From positions 62,001-126,000 of IMG/VR virus record IMGVR_UViG_3300017971_000194: 64,000 bases of DNA. The stretch is one strand, 5' to 3'. A program made the position numbers and the translations under genes. The notes below the pieces were generated by a model. It was given only the letters and a program-made list of their open reading frames with translations. It did no database searches and was not told the DNA's origin. The stretch comes from a virus. This document shows, piece after piece, positions 11,301 through 19,958 of this stretch; within the stretch, counting starts at the first letter, position 1, and each line of letters begins with the position of its first letter.

Positions 11301-12518
11301 TGTGCCAGGGAAATTAGGGTATACCTTGACATTCGAGGCGTCTACCTCATTCAAAACTTGGTAAGTACCATTGTTCCCCTGACTAGAACCTGTAATGGTA
11401 AGTATCTTGCCACGGTCTGTAGAATCTCCAGCAAAGATTGCTGTACCAGCAGCCAGATTGTTCGGAGTTGTGAGGTCAGCATTTGCTACTACTGACGTTG
11501 TTTCTGTACCCAAAGGATATGCAGCATTGATTAATACCTCACCACCAGCTTCATTTAAAGTTGGAGCTGCTGGTGAAGTGTCAGAATAAATATCCAATTT
11601 CCCATGTGACCCATACAGATTTGAAGCACTGTAATTAGCTCCAGCCACATTTGTATATGACTTGAAATGGAACAATTTAAGAGATCCAAAATCTACATCA
11701 GTACCAATATCAAATGGAGTAGCCGTCAAATCCAATGTGGCTGTGTATCGAGCTAATTGGAACTGAAGATAATTGAAATCATATGTAGTATAAGGTACTC
11801 CAGCATCATATTCCTTTAGCATTGGAAGACGATACGTTAGTGAAAATATATCTGTGCCAGGGTCCCAATGATTTTCAGAAGCTGTGTAATCAAGTTGTTG
11901 GTATCCCACAGCAGGGTTTCGTCTACGAAGCTCATCAAAATTAGAAGCTAGATTCAGCTTTCCAACTTCTATTGTATCCCCACTATTATCAAACACACCC
12001 TTTGTAGCATACAATAGCACAAGGTATCCTCTATCAGCAGGGTACAGTGTACCTGTAATTACACAGCCTGTGACTGTATCAGGAATCAAACAATGAGTCT
12101 CTGCTATCCAATCCCCTGGGGTGCCTCCTTGATTCCCACCACCCCACGATGTATGACCATGATTTGCTGTATCACAAGTGAAACCACCTGTCTTAGAGTA
12201 TGTATCCAAATCACCCCAATCAGGCACTCCCGAATTTGGAACTGATCGACTTTCACCAATAGCATTAGGGTAATCTGGAACAAGATCAGAAATTTCATCA
12301 AACACGATTTCAGCATTCACACCATCATATTTTGCGTAAACATCCTGCACCGAAATAGCAGAAGCTGGATGAGCCCCATCAGGGTCATTGACGTGAGCTG
12401 ACAAAGCTGCTTGAAAATCAATCAAATGAGCAAAATCAAGAGAAGATACTGAAATACTATCTTGAGCAGCCTTACCACTACCTATGGCAAGAGTACCTGG
12501 ATCTACTTTAGTTGGCAT
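8355..12518 (-). CDS. Tail fibre adhesin with two YWTD propellers (paralogue A)
   Basis: 1387 residues, ATG with GAGGT upstream. The start (MPTKVDPGTLAIG, then FQAALSAHVNDP) is nearly the same as in the gene at 12531-16673, and the two align over most of their length. The first third is beta-rich. About residues 366-416 carry an uninterrupted GNNGTYQV module. A first set of six YWTD repeats (about 640-895) interrupts a second copy of that module: TFTSATASFTSADTGRIINI lies before it and YTATYVNGTEISVSPDWP after it. A second set of six (about 1090-1343) sits between DYYGCL and FTSDYYTQDNG-type sequence (YYTQDNGLGEYPIAIRIG). Blades carry NLDGSN-like turns. Probable distal receptor-binding fibre; no enzymatic motif was seen. 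Twelve bases separate it from the genes on each side. Confidence 0.85.
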   Translation of the reverse strand: MPTKVDPGTLAIGSGKAAQDSISVSSLDFAHLIDFQAALSAHVNDPDGAHPASAISVQDVYAKYDGVNAEIVFDEISDLVPDYPNAIGESRSVPNSGVPDWGDLDTYSKTGGFTCDTANHGHTSWGGGNQGGTPGDWIAETHCLIPDTVTGCVITGTLYPADRGYLVLLYATKGVFDNSGDTIEVGKLNLASNFDELRRRNPAVGYQQLDYTASENHWDPGTDIFSLTYRLPMLKEYDAGVPYTTYDFNYLQFQLARYTATLDLTATPFDIGTDVDFGSLKLFHFKSYTNVAGANYSASNLYGSHGKLDIYSDTSPAAPTLNEAGGEVLINAAYPLGTETTSVVANADLTTPNNLAAGTAIFAGDSTDRGKILTITGSSQGNNGTYQVLNEVDASNVKVYPNFPGTLPDTVTPQVQIEGANVVRLSGIAHYGPDNGFYVDQTFITTPDFWNNSYLTSDVADPKVSSEYLSDKSPLSYDFSDFGVVVKDIPYHLDLSSVSLSKGDGPAIDTSASHRATFISQESLVVRKGGSSYLSRVSHIVRSPFTTMQDYSSNPVGILLVDVYGQEISSKMKEEFYTEQYRYDLGTDLLEFIKYPIIPYDRSAPNFGDDGVVSGSNTFTSATASFTSADTGRIINIAKRPKLYWTDRQDDQIQRSNLDGAFVETVYSWGQNPNGIALDTVNGKIYWADFNYQEVKRMNFDGSGFETVWSGQQVYKIALDVDAGKIYYSDRGDHWIKRANMSDGSSKESLINYDDVDCVFLDIDAGKIYYTTGSPGLNTISRANMSDGSSIEVLYTVTSPEWIPDFAFDLIHGYIYFTVIGPSGRIMRCDLDGSNDVTITPSVMAYNIEIDVDGGKLYWSDVTSNVIKWSDLDGSNIESIISVTSGSESVRDMALMLESSFESYTATYVNGTEISVSPDWPSVDGVMREWRFPVQFDSDADLSTFTQKELQVASGQLVVPENDYTAGWALPSAGQFDYSGLAGGDPADTIRWYTRLFDTGGPTNVGRFRIKGIHQKDFGVTGPFTGDLPTDHEGDTISGEGGSVGGGVVVLVKIPGVTGWLDLGRSNGDPNIDKTKDYYGCLVQSNQIENLVDGLTDSNAIALDINASKMYWTDTVTSKIQRSDLDGSNVEDIYTASDAWGIALDTNADKMYFTSPGANKIRKADLDGSNVEDLVDTGSGLPTSIALDINAGKMYWISFGPPNHIYRANLDGSMVETLVSNIGANPYGIALDVDAGYMYWSDTAESYIRRADLDGSFVDIVVEDALSPNGIALDLEEGKIYWQGLSQINRCDLDGSNREDSITPRGLTKGKGLALDTDSRKIYWTNYNHHKIQKTSMDGMSIYTYTTDYYTQDNGLGEYPIAIRIGLIKDGYGYWNDVVTIEWLPYT
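8490..9250 (-). repeat. Six YWTD repeats, second propeller of paralogue A
   Basis: Six units with the strands MYWTD, MYFTS, MYWIS, MYWSD, IYWQG and IYWTN, each followed by a DLDGSN-like turn. Complete six-bladed set. Confidence 0.85.
9830..10598 (-). repeat. Six YWTD repeats, first propeller of paralogue A
   Basis: Six units with the strands LYWTD, IYWAD, IYYSD, IYYTT, IYFTV and LYWSD. Complete six-bladed set, apparently inserted in a loop of a small beta module. Confidence 0.85.
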
Positions 12519-12530
12519 CGAAATACCTCA

Positions 12531-15500
12531 TTATGGTAACCATTCAATGGATTCAACCTCATGGTTTTCACCCGTACCATCTTTGATGAAACCTATCCTA
12601 ATAGCAATAGGGCATCCCCCATCACCATTATCTTGAGTGTAGAATTCAGTGTTATAACTATAAATACCTGAACCATCCATGTTGGCTCTTCGGATCTTAC
12701 TACTGGAATCCTCTGCCCAATACATAATATTATCAGAAACATCTAAAACTATAGCAGTAGGGTTCTGACTCCCTAGACCTATAACATCTTCAATATCAGA
12801 ACCATCTAGGTTAGCACGTTTAACATAATCTGTGCCTGTAGTATCAACCCAATATATTTTCCCTCCAGCAGCATCAACAGCAATACCAGTAGGGTCAATC
12901 CCATAATCTACAAGAACCTCCACCGAACTACCATCAAGATTGGCTCGTAGGATTTTCTTTGTGCCAAGAATATCAAACCAATACACTTTCTCGGCATTTG
13001 TATCTAGAGACAACCCACCTACAGTCCCTATAATGATAATATCTTCAATATCAGAGCCATCCAGATTGGATCGTTTTATCCCACCATTACCCCCATAATA
13101 CAACTTACCTGCATCTATATCTAGAGCAAGACATCTGGGAAAAGACAACCCTGAGATTATTGTCTCAATATTTGATCCATCTATATTTGAACGATAGATG
13201 AAACCAGTGAAATCAACCCAATAGAGTTTTCCACCATTTGCATCAATGGCAATACCTCGAAGAGATCCAAGTCCTGTATGAATGGTTTCAATGTTACTAC
13301 CATCAAAATCAGATCGTTTAATATCCCCACTACTACTATCAGCCCAATATATCTTTTCAGAATCAGTATCAAGAGCTATACCATATGTGGTACCTACCCC
13401 TGTTTGTATATCCTGAGTGTAAAAAGCAAATGTTAAACAACCATAGTAATCTTGAGTCTTATCAGAATTTGGATCTCCATCATAACGACCCAAATCAAGC
13501 CACCCTGTCACACCAGGAACTTTCATCAAAACCACAGCCCCACCTGAATGGTCTGCTACCAAATCCCCTGTGTAAACACCAGCAGCAAAAGCAGAATCAG
13601 AAATACCTTTGATACGAATTTTACCACTATTTGCTGGAGATTGTGTGTCAATAAGTCGAGTATACCATCGAATTGTATTAGCAACATCAGCAGCAAACAA
13701 CGTAGCGTAATTTTGCTGACCATTACTAGGGTAATACCCAGCAGTGAAATTAGTCTGTGGGTAAACAAGTTTACCATCCAAAACTTGAAGCTCGTTCTGG
13801 ATATGTGATCCTAAAGCAAGATCAGAATCCCAGACTGTTGGGAAGTACCAAGACACAGAAGTTTCTATATGAGTAGGCCAATCAGGTTCCACTGTAATTT
13901 GAGTAGAACTAACATATGTAGCTTTGTAACTACCATCGTACACAGGATTATCATAATATGCTATATGAGGCATATTCGAAATCCCTGAATTCAAAGTCAA
14001 AAGGTAGCTACCATCGAAATCTGTTTGCCTTAAATTGTTGGTGCTCCCGTCAAACCAATAAATCTTCCTTTCTTCAACATTTATTGCCATACCTCTTGGC
14101 CATGACAATCCTGTAAGGACATTTACTGCACTTGAACCATCAAAATTCGCTTTCCGTATAGAGTTACCTGCTGTCTCAGTCCAGTACATCTTCCCTTCAG
14201 TATAATCAAAAGCAATATTATTAGGACCTGAAGCACCTGTGATAACATCTTCAACATCAGAACCATCAAAATTGGCTCGTTGTATTTTTGAAGTCCCTTG
14301 ATCAGACCAGTATACTTTTTGGAGATTGTGATTTAAAGCGAGGCTTTGAAGATTACCTACCCCCGTTAAAACAACATCTTCAACATCAGACCCATCTAAA
14401 TTAGATCGTTGTATTTTATCAGCATCCGAATCTGCCCAGTACATTTTCCCAACAGCTAAATCTAAAGCAACAGCAAACACCTTAGTGCCAAGACCAGTCA
14501 CCAAATCTTCAATGCTTGAACCATCAAAATTAGCTCGTTGTACTTTCTGATCCGTTGCATTGGCCCAATATATTTTCCCACCATTAATATCGAGTGCTAA
14601 ACCAGCAGCATCTCCAATACCAGTGACAACATCCTCAACACTCGAACCATCAATGTTGGACCTTTGTATTTTGTTTGCTGTACTATCAGACCAATAAAGT
14701 TTCACACTAGAAATCAATATTGTGCGCCCAGTATCACCACTGGTGAAATTTGCAGTAGCAGAAGTAAGTGTGTTGGTAGAAGAAACCACCCCATCATTAC
14801 CAATATTGGGAGTAGCTCTAGTATAAGGAACTAAAGGGTATCTCTCATGTTCAAACAAATCTGTGTTTTCATCTTGAGCCACATCAAAATGATACCTGAA
14901 TAACTCTGTAGTGAAATCTTCGATCTGTGATCTACCAGTTATAATCTGTTCATAAGCATTTGTCAGAATTTTATTACCAGTTTGAGTGATTGCATCGAGT
15001 TCTGTCAAAGCAAAAGGTGTGCGTATTGTATTTTTTACTTTTGCATCGTCACTCACACCACCACCTGATGATCCGCTGATGAGAACCCCTATGTATTCTG
15101 CATCATCACTCTGCCCTGGACCATTTCCCTTACTCAAATCCCACCCATCAGTAGGATTGATAGCATCATTATTATCTAACAAATGATATGGGATTTCTCT
15201 AGTCCCAGCACCAAAATCTGTAAGGTCATATTTCAAAGGAGATTTATCACTAAGATATCCAGAAGAAACCTTACTATCTGATTCTACCCCAGTAAGATAT
15301 GAGAGATTCCATAGTCCAGAAACTGCTCCTGCAATACTTGACTTCAACCAAAATCCATTATCAGAACCATAGTGATATATACCAGACAATCTGAAAATAT
15401 TTGGAGCAGAAATACTAAAATTCAATGTGGTTTCTGGAAGAGACCCCGGAAAATCAGGATATACCTTGACATGAGTAGTCGTATCTTCGACTAATATTTG

Positions 15501-16673
15501 GTAGTCCCCATTGTTACCATTCACTGATCCTGTGACTGTAAGTATCTTCCCTCTATCAGTAGCATCTCCTGCAAAGACTGCTGAAGCACTTGTGAAATCA
15601 TTTGGAGATGCCAAATCGCAGTTATAACTACCACCAGGAGGTGTTTCAGTACCAACTGGAAAAGTAGGTTCAACTATATAATCAGTCCCAGGAGTCCCAA
15701 TAACAGGCAGTCCAGGATCGACTTCACTATAGATATCATACTTACCATGAGACCCATACAGATTTGAAGCACTATAGTCTGCTGTAGCAACATTACTGTA
15801 GGTCTTGAAATGAAACAGTTTCAAAGAACCAAAATCTACATCAACCCCAATATTGAATGGTGATAATGTGAGATCAATAGATACACTGAAATAAGCCAAC
15901 TGAAATTGCAGATAATTGAAATCATATGGCTCATAAGGTGTTCCTGCACTGTACTCCTTAAGAGCTGGGAGTCGATATGTTAGTGTGAAAATATCAGGCC
16001 CAGAATCATGTGTATCTACACCCACATAATTAGGTTGTTGATAATTGGGAACACGTCTATAAGACTCACTGAAATTAGCTTCTAGATCAAGTTCCCCAAC
16101 TTCAATTGTATTCACAGTATTATCAAAGACACCATTCTTTGCATATAGCAATACTAAATACCCTCTGTCAGCAGGGTACAAAATACCAGAAAGATCAAAG
16201 GTAGTGATAGAACTTTGAAGTAAACAATGAGTCTCTACTAACCAATTACCAGGAGTACCCCCCTGATTCCCACCACTCCATGAAGCATGAGCATGATTTG
16301 CTGTAGTACAAGTAAAACCACCTGATTGAGTGGTTCCAATTCTATCGTAAGTATCTTCCAATGTACCCCAATAAGGCACACCACTATTTGGGACTCCCTC
16401 TTGCTCTTGTCCCAAAGTATTGATCAGATCTGGCATGAGATCTGATAATTCATTCAAAGACCCTTCGACATGGGTCCAATCGAATTTACCATAGGTATCC
16501 TGAGTTGAAATAGCTGTGGCTGGATGAGCACCTATTGGATCATTGAGATGCCCTGATAGAGCAGCCTGGAAATCCACTACATGAGCAAAGTCAAGGGAAG
16601 ATACAGACACAGAATCCTGTGCTGCTTTACCATTCCCAATGGCTAATGTGCCTGGGTCTACTTTAGTCGGCAT
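12531..16673 (-). CDS. Tail fibre adhesin with two YWTD propellers (paralogue B)
   Basis: 1380 residues, paralogue of 8355-12518 with the same domain order: N-terminal attachment region (MPTKVDPGTLAIGNGKAAQD), beta-rich region, uninterrupted GNNGDYQI module, first YWTD propeller (about 658-905) inside a second copy of that module, a spacer domain, second propeller (about 1090-1335) and a C-terminal segment ending near VESIEWLP. Twelve YWTD strands are present (for example LYWSD, IYWAN, MYWAD, VYWSD, MYWTE, IYWFD for the first set). Its ATG overlaps the stop of the upstream gene by one base (TAATG), so the two are translationally linked. Probable adhesin; carrying both paralogues may broaden the receptors recognised, which is inference. 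Confidence 0.85.
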   Translation of the reverse strand: MPTKVDPGTLAIGNGKAAQDSVSVSSLDFAHVVDFQAALSGHLNDPIGAHPATAISTQDTYGKFDWTHVEGSLNELSDLMPDLINTLGQEQEGVPNSGVPYWGTLEDTYDRIGTTQSGGFTCTTANHAHASWSGGNQGGTPGNWLVETHCLLQSSITTFDLSGILYPADRGYLVLLYAKNGVFDNTVNTIEVGELDLEANFSESYRRVPNYQQPNYVGVDTHDSGPDIFTLTYRLPALKEYSAGTPYEPYDFNYLQFQLAYFSVSIDLTLSPFNIGVDVDFGSLKLFHFKTYSNVATADYSASNLYGSHGKYDIYSEVDPGLPVIGTPGTDYIVEPTFPVGTETPPGGSYNCDLASPNDFTSASAVFAGDATDRGKILTVTGSVNGNNGDYQILVEDTTTHVKVYPDFPGSLPETTLNFSISAPNIFRLSGIYHYGSDNGFWLKSSIAGAVSGLWNLSYLTGVESDSKVSSGYLSDKSPLKYDLTDFGAGTREIPYHLLDNNDAINPTDGWDLSKGNGPGQSDDAEYIGVLISGSSGGGVSDDAKVKNTIRTPFALTELDAITQTGNKILTNAYEQIITGRSQIEDFTTELFRYHFDVAQDENTDLFEHERYPLVPYTRATPNIGNDGVVSSTNTLTSATANFTSGDTGRTILISSVKLYWSDSTANKIQRSNIDGSSVEDVVTGIGDAAGLALDINGGKIYWANATDQKVQRANFDGSSIEDLVTGLGTKVFAVALDLAVGKMYWADSDADKIQRSNLDGSDVEDVVLTGVGNLQSLALNHNLQKVYWSDQGTSKIQRANFDGSDVEDVITGASGPNNIAFDYTEGKMYWTETAGNSIRKANFDGSSAVNVLTGLSWPRGMAINVEERKIYWFDGSTNNLRQTDFDGSYLLTLNSGISNMPHIAYYDNPVYDGSYKATYVSSTQITVEPDWPTHIETSVSWYFPTVWDSDLALGSHIQNELQVLDGKLVYPQTNFTAGYYPSNGQQNYATLFAADVANTIRWYTRLIDTQSPANSGKIRIKGISDSAFAAGVYTGDLVADHSGGAVVLMKVPGVTGWLDLGRYDGDPNSDKTQDYYGCLTFAFYTQDIQTGVGTTYGIALDTDSEKIYWADSSSGDIKRSDFDGSNIETIHTGLGSLRGIAIDANGGKLYWVDFTGFIYRSNIDGSNIETIISGLSFPRCLALDIDAGKLYYGGNGGIKRSNLDGSDIEDIIIIGTVGGLSLDTNAEKVYWFDILGTKKILRANLDGSSVEVLVDYGIDPTGIAVDAAGGKIYWVDTTGTDYVKRANLDGSDIEDVIGLGSQNPTAIVLDVSDNIMYWAEDSSSKIRRANMDGSGIYSYNTEFYTQDNGDGGCPIAIRIGFIKDGTGENHEVESIEWLP
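12650..13415 (-). repeat. Six YWTD repeats, second propeller of paralogue B
   Basis: Six units with strands IYWAD, LYWVD, LYYGG, VYWFD, IYWVD and MYWAE. The peptide FYTQD occurs on both sides of the set. Confidence 0.85.
13950..14704 (-). repeat. Six YWTD repeats, first propeller of paralogue B
   Basis: Six units with strands LYWSD, IYWAN, MYWAD, VYWSD, MYWTE and IYWFD and turns such as NFDGSS and NLDGSD. Best-conserved set in the window. Confidence 0.85.
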
Positions 16674-19249
16674 TAGACACTCCGTCTATTCAGTAACAGA
16701 TTCCCCTTGAGTCGGTAAACAGCAGCACAACTAGTATCATCAGCAGGAGTATCTACGAATCTGACATTGTTCTCATTGTCATTTTCAGCCCATCGGATAA
16801 AGACAATCATTACCAATGTGCCTTTGTTACCGAAATCATAGTCATCTAAAAGTTCTGCTATAATTGGAAAGAACACTTTATGCCGCTGTGGGAAAGAAAG
16901 GTTCTTACCAAATGCTGCGGGTCGATATTCTGATGTTGGTACTTCTGGGTAAAAAGCCCGTTGTTCAGGATCAACATCAGTCACAGCAGTCCGTTGTAAT
17001 TCTGCTGAAGCCATCGGAACAAGAGGTATATTCTGAGAAACTCTTAAAAATCCCGAAGCAGCATCAAAGTCATCAGTAAAGGTGTCAAGAGGAGAGTCTA
17101 ATTCATGTTCCCCATTGAATACATATGGAGCTGCTCCATTGATATATACAGGGATGTGGACATGAGGAACTTCATATGGATAAGTAGCTCCAAATGATCC
17201 CGTCCCACCAGTCAAAGCGTATATATATGGGCTCACATACAAGGTACGATACAATAAACTATTCGGCAGCATACTATCTTTCACAGGCTGTAATGCTCTG
17301 GATTGATAAAAAACTGTTTGATAGTACCCTACTGTATTTGGAATAGGTCTAAGAGCTTTATAGACCACTCTGACTAAAGCATCTGGATCTGAAAGTGGAT
17401 CAACAGATGTTGAAATCTCCCTATCTGGATCATTTGCTGTAAAAGTAAATGAATGACCAACAGGTGTGCCCAATGGATCTTCTGTTACACTTGTCACAGA
17501 ACCAACACGATCTGGAAGGACTATAGTGTTCACATCCTTAGCATATACATCTAGTGTCTTATCTGTTGTCTCATACAAAACCTGAACTTCACGGTTATTT
17601 TTCACCACTTCAAGATTTACAAAGTCATTGAAGTCAGCGGGACGACTACCAGCGGGGTCATCTTCCAAAGTAAATGGTCCACCTGCACCAGAATTCCAAG
17701 TATCTCCAAAATCATTGGATGGAGTTGCAGTCAAACCATTCCCAGGTGGGTAGGATATTTCAACTTCGAGCCATAGATCAGGACTATTACCTGTCCACAC
17801 CCCATCCGCAAGAGTCAATGTGACAATATTTGAACCAATACCCTTTATCTCACTGAAAAATGCCTTGACCTTACCAGTAGTTGTATTTGGATGATCAAAA
17901 TAGGCAGATCGAATATCGGTAATGACCGTATTTGCAGGGCTCATTGATGCAAGGTCAAACCCTGAACCCTCATCAAATGGATATGGATTGAAGTTACCAA
18001 GATTGATTGTAACAACCTCGTCACTCACCCAGGTTGCTCCTGTAGGGGTTTTTATGACTATGGGATGCTCTACTATAGCTCTATCAGAGAAACGCCTTCT
18101 GACAGCATCCTGCTCCCCTATATTCATACCTCCCAAACCACCTGTACCAGCAGGACCAATCTCATCAGCATGTAGAACAGTAGTCCCTACCATCCCATAG
18201 GTGTAACCAGGAACACTATTAGTGTTCTGTTCTACCTGAGATAAAGTATTATCAAGCAAAGCTGAAAAGCTTGTTTCCAAGATTTCATCAAGGTCCCAAC
18301 CCACAAGAGATGTACCCTGTCTCATATCAAGGACATCACCATTTGAAATCTCATCAGAAAACAAATCATCTGGACGGTCACTTGTACCAGCACTTATCAG
18401 GACACCACCATTATGATTAGTAGACTGTGAGAAAGCAGTTGTATTCCGTCTAAACACAGCAGCAATGGGGATAGCATAACTATACCCATCCACAGTCCCA
18501 AGAGCTGTCTGAGACGCTGTATCACCAGCACCGGCTCTCCATAGACCATAATCACCAGCAGTAGCTCCCATGTTAGTAAAAGTATAGGTGCCTACAGGAG
18601 ATCCTTGTGTGCCCTGAGCCTCAACATTTGGATCGTTCATACCCATTGGGAAACTACTAATATTGATCCCATCTACAACTCTGATTCGATATTGAATCTG
18701 AACTCTCTTAGAAGTTTCAGCTCCAGGAGGAGTCTGCAAAATATCATCTGTAAAGTTCAAAGTAGCGTCATGAGCTGGATCAATACCTACATTACCATGT
18801 CTATAGACACGACCACCAGCAGATTTATTGGTTGTGTCTGGACTAGCACTCAACAAAGCCCTCCAGACCTCTAAAAACACGAAGTCTGTTCTCCAACCTG
18901 TAGCTGGAGGTGCTGACAATGAAAGTATATTTTCTTTTGCTGTATCAGTGCCAGTATACTCGACAACTACTTTCCAACCATTCACCAAAGCTACTGGTTT
19001 ATTGACCAACTTGAATTCATTAGCTGTAGAGCTACTGTATTCAAAATCAATATTCCCACCAAGGAAATCACCCTTTAACCAACCACTGGGAACTGATACC
19101 CTACGAAGAGCAGCTTCAAAATTTGCATCTTGAAGTAAGTTTTGCTCCACATCCAAGATTGGCTTTGAGCTTTGGTAAACTATTGTTTCCCAGGCTCTTT
19201 CTTCAGGATCTAGATAACCCGAAACAGAACCATCAAAATTCTTATCCAT
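16673..19249 (-). CDS. Large baseplate/fibre-attachment structural protein
   Basis: 858 residues, ATG with an AAGGA-like site. The N-terminus (ETIVYQSSKPILDVEQNLLQ) resembles the start of phage proteins that link fibres to the baseplate, in which a short segment of this kind precedes a long beta-rich body. The rest is beta-rich with no enzymatic motif. A CxxC or catalytic signature is not evident. It lies between a small structural gene and the two YWTD adhesins and overlaps the start of the second by one base, so it is a good candidate for the adaptor that holds them. This role is inferred from position and from the N-terminal pattern only; the family assignment is not secure. Confidence 0.6.
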   Translation of the reverse strand: MDKNFDGSVSGYLDPEERAWETIVYQSSKPILDVEQNLLQDANFEAALRRVSVPSGWLKGDFLGGNIDFEYSSSTANEFKLVNKPVALVNGWKVVVEYTGTDTAKENILSLSAPPATGWRTDFVFLEVWRALLSASPDTTNKSAGGRVYRHGNVGIDPAHDATLNFTDDILQTPPGAETSKRVQIQYRIRVVDGINISSFPMGMNDPNVEAQGTQGSPVGTYTFTNMGATAGDYGLWRAGAGDTASQTALGTVDGYSYAIPIAAVFRRNTTAFSQSTNHNGGVLISAGTSDRPDDLFSDEISNGDVLDMRQGTSLVGWDLDEILETSFSALLDNTLSQVEQNTNSVPGYTYGMVGTTVLHADEIGPAGTGGLGGMNIGEQDAVRRRFSDRAIVEHPIVIKTPTGATWVSDEVVTINLGNFNPYPFDEGSGFDLASMSPANTVITDIRSAYFDHPNTTTGKVKAFFSEIKGIGSNIVTLTLADGVWTGNSPDLWLEVEISYPPGNGLTATPSNDFGDTWNSGAGGPFTLEDDPAGSRPADFNDFVNLEVVKNNREVQVLYETTDKTLDVYAKDVNTIVLPDRVGSVTSVTEDPLGTPVGHSFTFTANDPDREISTSVDPLSDPDALVRVVYKALRPIPNTVGYYQTVFYQSRALQPVKDSMLPNSLLYRTLYVSPYIYALTGGTGSFGATYPYEVPHVHIPVYINGAAPYVFNGEHELDSPLDTFTDDFDAASGFLRVSQNIPLVPMASAELQRTAVTDVDPEQRAFYPEVPTSEYRPAAFGKNLSFPQRHKVFFPIIAELLDDYDFGNKGTLVMIVFIRWAENDNENNVRFVDTPADDTSCAAVYRLKGNLLLNRRSV

Positions 19250-19261
19250 GACGCATCCTTA

Positions 19262-19921
19262 TTAAAAAGTAAGCCTCCAAACCCAAGTCAACGTAGCTGT
19301 CGCAGGTTTGTTTATTACCGGAAATGTTAAATAATTTAACATGGTTTCGTAGCTAGTCAGGTCAACAGTATCATCATAAGCTCCAGCAGGAACAGGATTC
19401 TTGATAGACAAGTTAGTCGAAATGTTCCCACCAAGAAGACCCATTTCTACCAGAGGTCCTACAGCTTCTGATTCTGAAAATGTAGTGATAAAGTCTACAA
19501 TTTTTGTTGGATACGCTACTGGAGAACCACCAGAATCAATGAATTGAGTGTCAGCAAATGTCTTACGTTCAATCTCATTTTCTAGAGCCCTTTGCTCATC
19601 TGTAGCTGCTGGGGGGTTCATAGGGTCCCAACCAGTATCTCCAGTCCCTACAGCAAGGACATAGGCTCCCTGAGGTGGTTCCTGATTGTCCTTCACCAAA
19701 CGAGCCAAAAGAATTGACATGTCTTTGACAATAAGATTCCTCTTCTCGTATACCAACTTATGGTCAGGACTTTCTAGAAAATTCTTTAAAGAAGCATCAG
19801 CTCCTAAATCAGGACCCATAAACCCCCAGAAATCTCCTGTGGGGCCATTAGTCTGGTCATTGGTTTGAAGTCTCATTTTTGCACCCTCGATTGGTCCTCT
19901 ATAAAATTCTCTTACGATCAT
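19262..19921 (-). CDS. Unknown structural protein of the fibre block
   Basis: 219 residues from the ATG at 19921 (MIVREFYRGPIEGAKMRL), which has GGGGAT about 8 bases upstream. An in-frame TTG at 19951 would add ten residues but has no good ribosome site. The middle holds AYVLAVGTGDTGWDPMNPP, followed by a charged stretch, and the C-terminus is beta-rich (ATLTWVWRLTF). The sequence suggests a small virion protein or fibre connector. No family is recognised. It lies 12 bases upstream of the 858-residue structural gene and 37 bases downstream of the Nudix gene. Confidence 0.6.
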   Translation of the reverse strand: MIVREFYRGPIEGAKMRLQTNDQTNGPTGDFWGFMGPDLGADASLKNFLESPDHKLVYEKRNLIVKDMSILLARLVKDNQEPPQGAYVLAVGTGDTGWDPMNPPAATDEQRALENEIERKTFADTQFIDSGGSPVAYPTKIVDFITTFSESEAVGPLVEMGLLGGNISTNLSIKNPVPAGAYDDTVDLTSYETMLNYLTFPVINKPATATLTWVWRLTF

Positions 19922-19958
19922 ATCAGTATCCCCTATATACAAAAAGATCAATGAAGCA

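Noticed and set aside
4905-14704. Eukaryotic contamination because of LDL-receptor-like repeats
   Set aside because: The genes have bacterial ribosome sites, no introns, and lie inside a phage operon with phage-specific N-termini.
8355-16673. Direct DNA repeats that could suggest a CRISPR array or satellite
   Set aside because: The repeats are degenerate YWTD codon blocks inside long open reading frames; no constant repeat with unique spacers.
1-16673. Diversity-generating retroelement acting on the tail fibres
   Set aside because: No reverse transcriptase and no template/variable repeat pair were seen in the window.
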